DNA of 64,000 nt from Thermoanaerobacterales bacterium UBA4880 (GTDB lineage: Bacteria > Bacillota > Thermoanaerobacteria > Thermoanaerobacterales > UBA4877), in assembly GCA_002399285.1 (NCBI GenBank), contig DHDI01000026.1, positions 52,461-116,460 of the forward strand, in the 5' to 3' direction. The first letter of the stretch is position 1. Each line of letters starts with the position of its first letter. This document shows, one piece after another, positions 61,725-64,000 of the stretch. Under the pieces are notes generated by a model. It was not told the origin of the DNA, did not search any database, and saw nothing but the letters and a program-made list of their open reading frames with translations. A program made the position numbers and the translations under genes.

Positions 61725-62642
61725 TCACCGCAGGAAATCCAGAAGTGAAGGCTGAATAATCCGCGACCCGACATTAAGAGAAGAAGTATATACATTTATG
61801 GAATTTACAAGATCCATTATCGTCTCCGCAATATCGGCATCTTCCGCATTGGCCAGCAGGTTCGTAAAATTAAGATTGTCATCGGCCAGCCTGTTTTTGG
61901 TAAGCGCCACCCGGTTGTCACGCGCTCCCACATCCGCCCTTACCGCAAGAATATTGTTTATGTGGTCATCCAATTCATCAATATGAGAGGAAATCCCCGT
62001 CGTGTTGCCGGCCTGCAGATCCGCCGCTATATCGTCAAACAGTTTAAAGAGATTGTCGCCACTCCCGGTATCGCCAAATATCTTATCCCCCGTAACGTTT
62101 ATGGTTATCTGATCGTCGGCCCCCACGTTGTATTTGAGCTCCCAGGAATCACCCGCGGCCACATTCGATCCGTTATAGACCACTCCGCCGTTTGCACTGT
62201 TTGTCGTATCCAACGTATATGCCTCAGTCGTAGTCTTCATTCCTCCGAATATGTACCTGTCCGAATACTCCGTGTTGCCTACGTTTACAAGCTGCTGCTT
62301 CAGCTGGTTTATTTCACTTACTATGTCCTCGGTCTCCGTAGGACTGTTCGACCCTTCTACGAGAAGTTCCCGTGCTCTGCTGAGTACGGTCGTCACATTA
62401 TTCAGCGCCGTATCGGTAAGCTTAAGCCATGAATCCGCATCGTCCACATTCTTTTTATACTGGTCTATAGCCGATACGTCCCTGTTCAATTTCATTACCG
62501 TCACTGTGCCGATCGGATCATCGGAAGGGTATTGGATGCGCTTGCCCGAGGCAAGCATTTGCTGAAGTTTATCCATCCGTTCGGTATTCTTGGAGAAATT
62601 CAGCAGAAAATTATCTATCATCATATTGTTGGTCACACGCAT
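61725..62642 (-). CDS. flgL: flagellar hook-associated protein 3
   Basis: FlgL joins the hook to the filament. The 305-residue flagellin-like protein begins MRVTNNMMIDNFLLNFSKN and has LQQMLASGKRIQYPSDDP, with coiled-coil terminal regions and a variable middle. The C-terminus (IAETIMDLVNSINVYTSSL) fits the D0 domain. GGGAGGTAG precedes ATG 62642, overlapping the end of flgK; the two are co-transcribed. Confidence 0.95.
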   Translation of the reverse strand: MRVTNNMMIDNFLLNFSKNTERMDKLQQMLASGKRIQYPSDDPIGTVTVMKLNRDVSAIDQYKKNVDDADSWLKLTDTALNNVTTVLSRARELLVEGSNSPTETEDIVSEINQLKQQLVNVGNTEYSDRYIFGGMKTTTEAYTLDTTNSANGGVVYNGSNVAAGDSWELKYNVGADDQITINVTGDKIFGDTGSGDNLFKLFDDIAADLQAGNTTGISSHIDELDDHINNILAVRADVGARDNRVALTKNRLADDNLNFTNLLANAEDADIAETIMDLVNSINVYTSSLNVGSRIIQPSLLDFLR

Positions 62643-62647
62643 TTAGA

Positions 62648-64000
62648 CTACCTCCCCACTACACCCATTTTATTTACTATGGTATCTATCATCTCATCGA
62701 TAGCGGTTATCATCCTTGCCGCGGCATTATAGGAGTGCTGATATTTGATCATGTCGGACATCTCTTCGTCCATCGACACGCCCGATATCGACTGTCTGTT
62801 GTTATCCACGTACTTGGCCAGAACGCTCTGATTGGCAGTCATTCTTTCAGCCTGCTGGGCATCTACCCCGAGATTGGAAATCAATGAGGTAGTAAAATCT
62901 TCGAAGGTGCCCGTTGTGAATACGCCGGTATCTCCCCTCAGTTTAATGAGCTTAAGGATATTTGTATTGTCGCCGGGAAGTCCATTCGGATCGGAAGCAG
63001 CCGCTATCTTATTGAGATCGTCCTTGATATCATCGGAAATATCCATATCTCCTGCATTCAAACCTGGCGTAGATAGATCTTTGAATAAATTCACTGCGGT
63101 GGTACTGTTCAGGCCGTAACCGGCCCTATGCTGCTCATTAATCGTATCTGTGAAAGTCGTAGCGAAAGTGTTCCATTGATTGATATAGTAATTGACCCCC
63201 TTATATGCGGGATCGCCGTTTCCGTCTCTGGCATCCAGCAGACCTTTGATCCTGCCCGACTTTAGATCCACGGCCACCCCGGTGGTCTTCCAGACAGGAT
63301 TTACCATGTTATCGGTAGGATTGGCTTTGGCTTCGATCTCGTAATAATCGGTATTATCGACCAGGGCCCGGCCCGCTATATCGACTCTCAGCCTTCCCCT
63401 GCTATCCTCATAGCTTGTTATGCTTACCAAATCGGAGAGCTTGTCTAAAAGCAGATTTCTCGAATCTCTAAGATCATTGGCCTTGTCGCCGTTTAATTCG
63501 AATTTATATATCTGATCGTTTAAATCCGCGATCCTCTTGGCATAGGAATTAACCTCGCCTATATTGGTTATTATATTCTGATTTATTTCCTCTCTCTTGT
63601 CAACAAGCTTGTTATATGTTGTCCTTATAGTCTGTGCGACAGCTACGGCTCTTTCCCGGACCGTAGCCCTGGTGGAGAGACTCTCCGGAGTCTTTGAGAG
63701 CTCCTCCAATGATTCGAAGAACTGTTTCATCACAGTGGCAATACCCGTATCCGAGGGCTCGTTGAATATTGCCTCAAGGCTGTTCAAAACTTGAGCCTTA
63801 GCATCCCACTCCCCATAGACGCAGTTTTCTCCTCTGTACTGTGCGTCAAGAAAAATATCCCTTATCTGATTGATGCCGGTTATATCCACCCCAGATCCTA
63901 CCTTTCCCTGCCCATATGTATCAAACATGCCCAGGGCAGGCAAAGGCGCAGCAGCAGCAAGATCCACTCTTTGTCTGGTATATCCCGGCGTATTGGCATT
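62648..64000 (-). CDS. flgK: flagellar hook-associated protein 1 (cut by window edge)
   Basis: FlgK is the first hook-filament junction protein. The visible ~450 residues enter at the conserved NANTPGYTRQRVDL near the true N-terminus, then GVDITGINQIRDIFLDAQYR and the long D1-D2 region, ending with the FlgK C-terminal motif GVSMDEEMSDMIKYQHSYNAAARMITAIDEM. Only the first few residues are missing beyond 64000. Followed by flgL with a short gap. Confidence 0.97.
   Translation of the reverse strand, partial: NANTPGYTRQRVDLAAAAPLPALGMFDTYGQGKVGSGVDITGINQIRDIFLDAQYRGENCVYGEWDAKAQVLNSLEAIFNEPSDTGIATVMKQFFESLEELSKTPESLSTRATVRERAVAVAQTIRTTYNKLVDKREEINQNIITNIGEVNSYAKRIADLNDQIYKFELNGDKANDLRDSRNLLLDKLSDLVSITSYEDSRGRLRVDIAGRALVDNTDYYEIEAKANPTDNMVNPVWKTTGVAVDLKSGRIKGLLDARDGNGDPAYKGVNYYINQWNTFATTFTDTINEQHRAGYGLNSTTAVNLFKDLSTPGLNAGDMDISDDIKDDLNKIAAASDPNGLPGDNTNILKLIKLRGDTGVFTTGTFEDFTTSLISNLGVDAQQAERMTANQSVLAKYVDNNRQSISGVSMDEEMSDMIKYQHSYNAAARMITAIDEMIDTIVNKMGVVGR

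Noticed and set aside
1..64000. tRNA, rRNA, CRISPR array, prophage or insertion sequence
   Set aside because: No TPsiC-like GGTTCGAATCC motifs, no regularly spaced repeats, and no transposase or phage genes were recognised.

Overview
The window reads as a chromosomal segment of an anaerobic, endospore-forming, flagellated member of the Clostridia (Firmicutes) with mid-range GC. The case rests on linked marker genes: HPr kinase, whiA/yvcK/rapZ, a GerAB-type germinant permease, a flavodiiron protein, a ferredoxin-dependent 2-oxoacid oxidoreductase, CoA-dehydratase activase proteins, tryptophanase, and the flgK-flgL-fliW-csrA block. No species is claimed. About 90% of the sequence is coding. I saw no tRNA, rRNA, CRISPR array, transposase or prophage.

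Layout. 1-8.6 kb (minus): pyk (cut by the window edge), pfkA, a 65-aa protein, dnaE, a DRTGG/CBS/thioesterase regulator, an HD-GYP protein and whiA. 8.7-11.8 kb: a three-gene activase/DUF2229-type cluster that sits between whiA and its usual partners. 12-15.3 kb: yvcK, rapZ, murB and a 56-aa zinc-ribbon protein. 15.4-18.2 kb: copA and copZ, each with a clear promoter followed by a CsoR-like operator. 18.3-26.7 kb: a membrane-anchored solute-binding protein, an SIS sugar isomerase, hprK, uvrC, a class B PBP, an FtsW/RodA protein and an FHA protein. 26.7-36.9 kb: uvrA, uvrB, then ftsE-ftsX-envC-ctpA-minJ-like. 37.1-41.3 kb: an orphan gerAB facing an operon with two tandem FAD oxidoreductases. 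41.5-44.4 kb: a frameshifted PNPOx-like gene, crcB under a fluoride riboswitch, coaX and a P1 peptidase. 44.9-49.4 kb: lysA, L25, mogA and an extended FtsA-like gene. 49.4-53.3 kb: malic enzyme and korB/korA. 53.5-58.4 kb: an ABC1/UbiB kinase, aroB, tryptophanase and a PrcB-domain protein. 58.5-64 kb: a flavodiiron protein, a YbgC-type thioesterase, csrA, a FliW-hydrolase fusion, flgL and flgK (cut by the window edge).

How the genes work together: glycolysis and its control (pyk, pfkA, hprK, SIS isomerase), cell-wall growth and division (murB, rapZ, yvcK, PBP, FtsW, FtsEX, EnvC, CtpA, MinJ-like), nucleotide excision repair (uvrABC), metal and fluoride resistance (copAZ, crcB), and post-transcriptional control of flagella (fliW-csrA).

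Most notable: (1) FliW fused in one reading frame to a nicotinamidase/isochorismatase-type hydrolase with an intact catalytic triad; (2) a hairpin over the ribosome-binding site of the gene after csrA with two GGA motifs in its loop, a candidate CsrA target; (3) 18 exact copies of the near-palindrome GGCCWGGCC, all in one codon phase; (4) a family of dispersed palindromic elements lodged inside other hairpins or direct repeats; (5) a +1 frameshift in the PNPOx-like gene; (6) the tandem FAD oxidoreductase operon whose last gene overlaps gerAB tail to tail.
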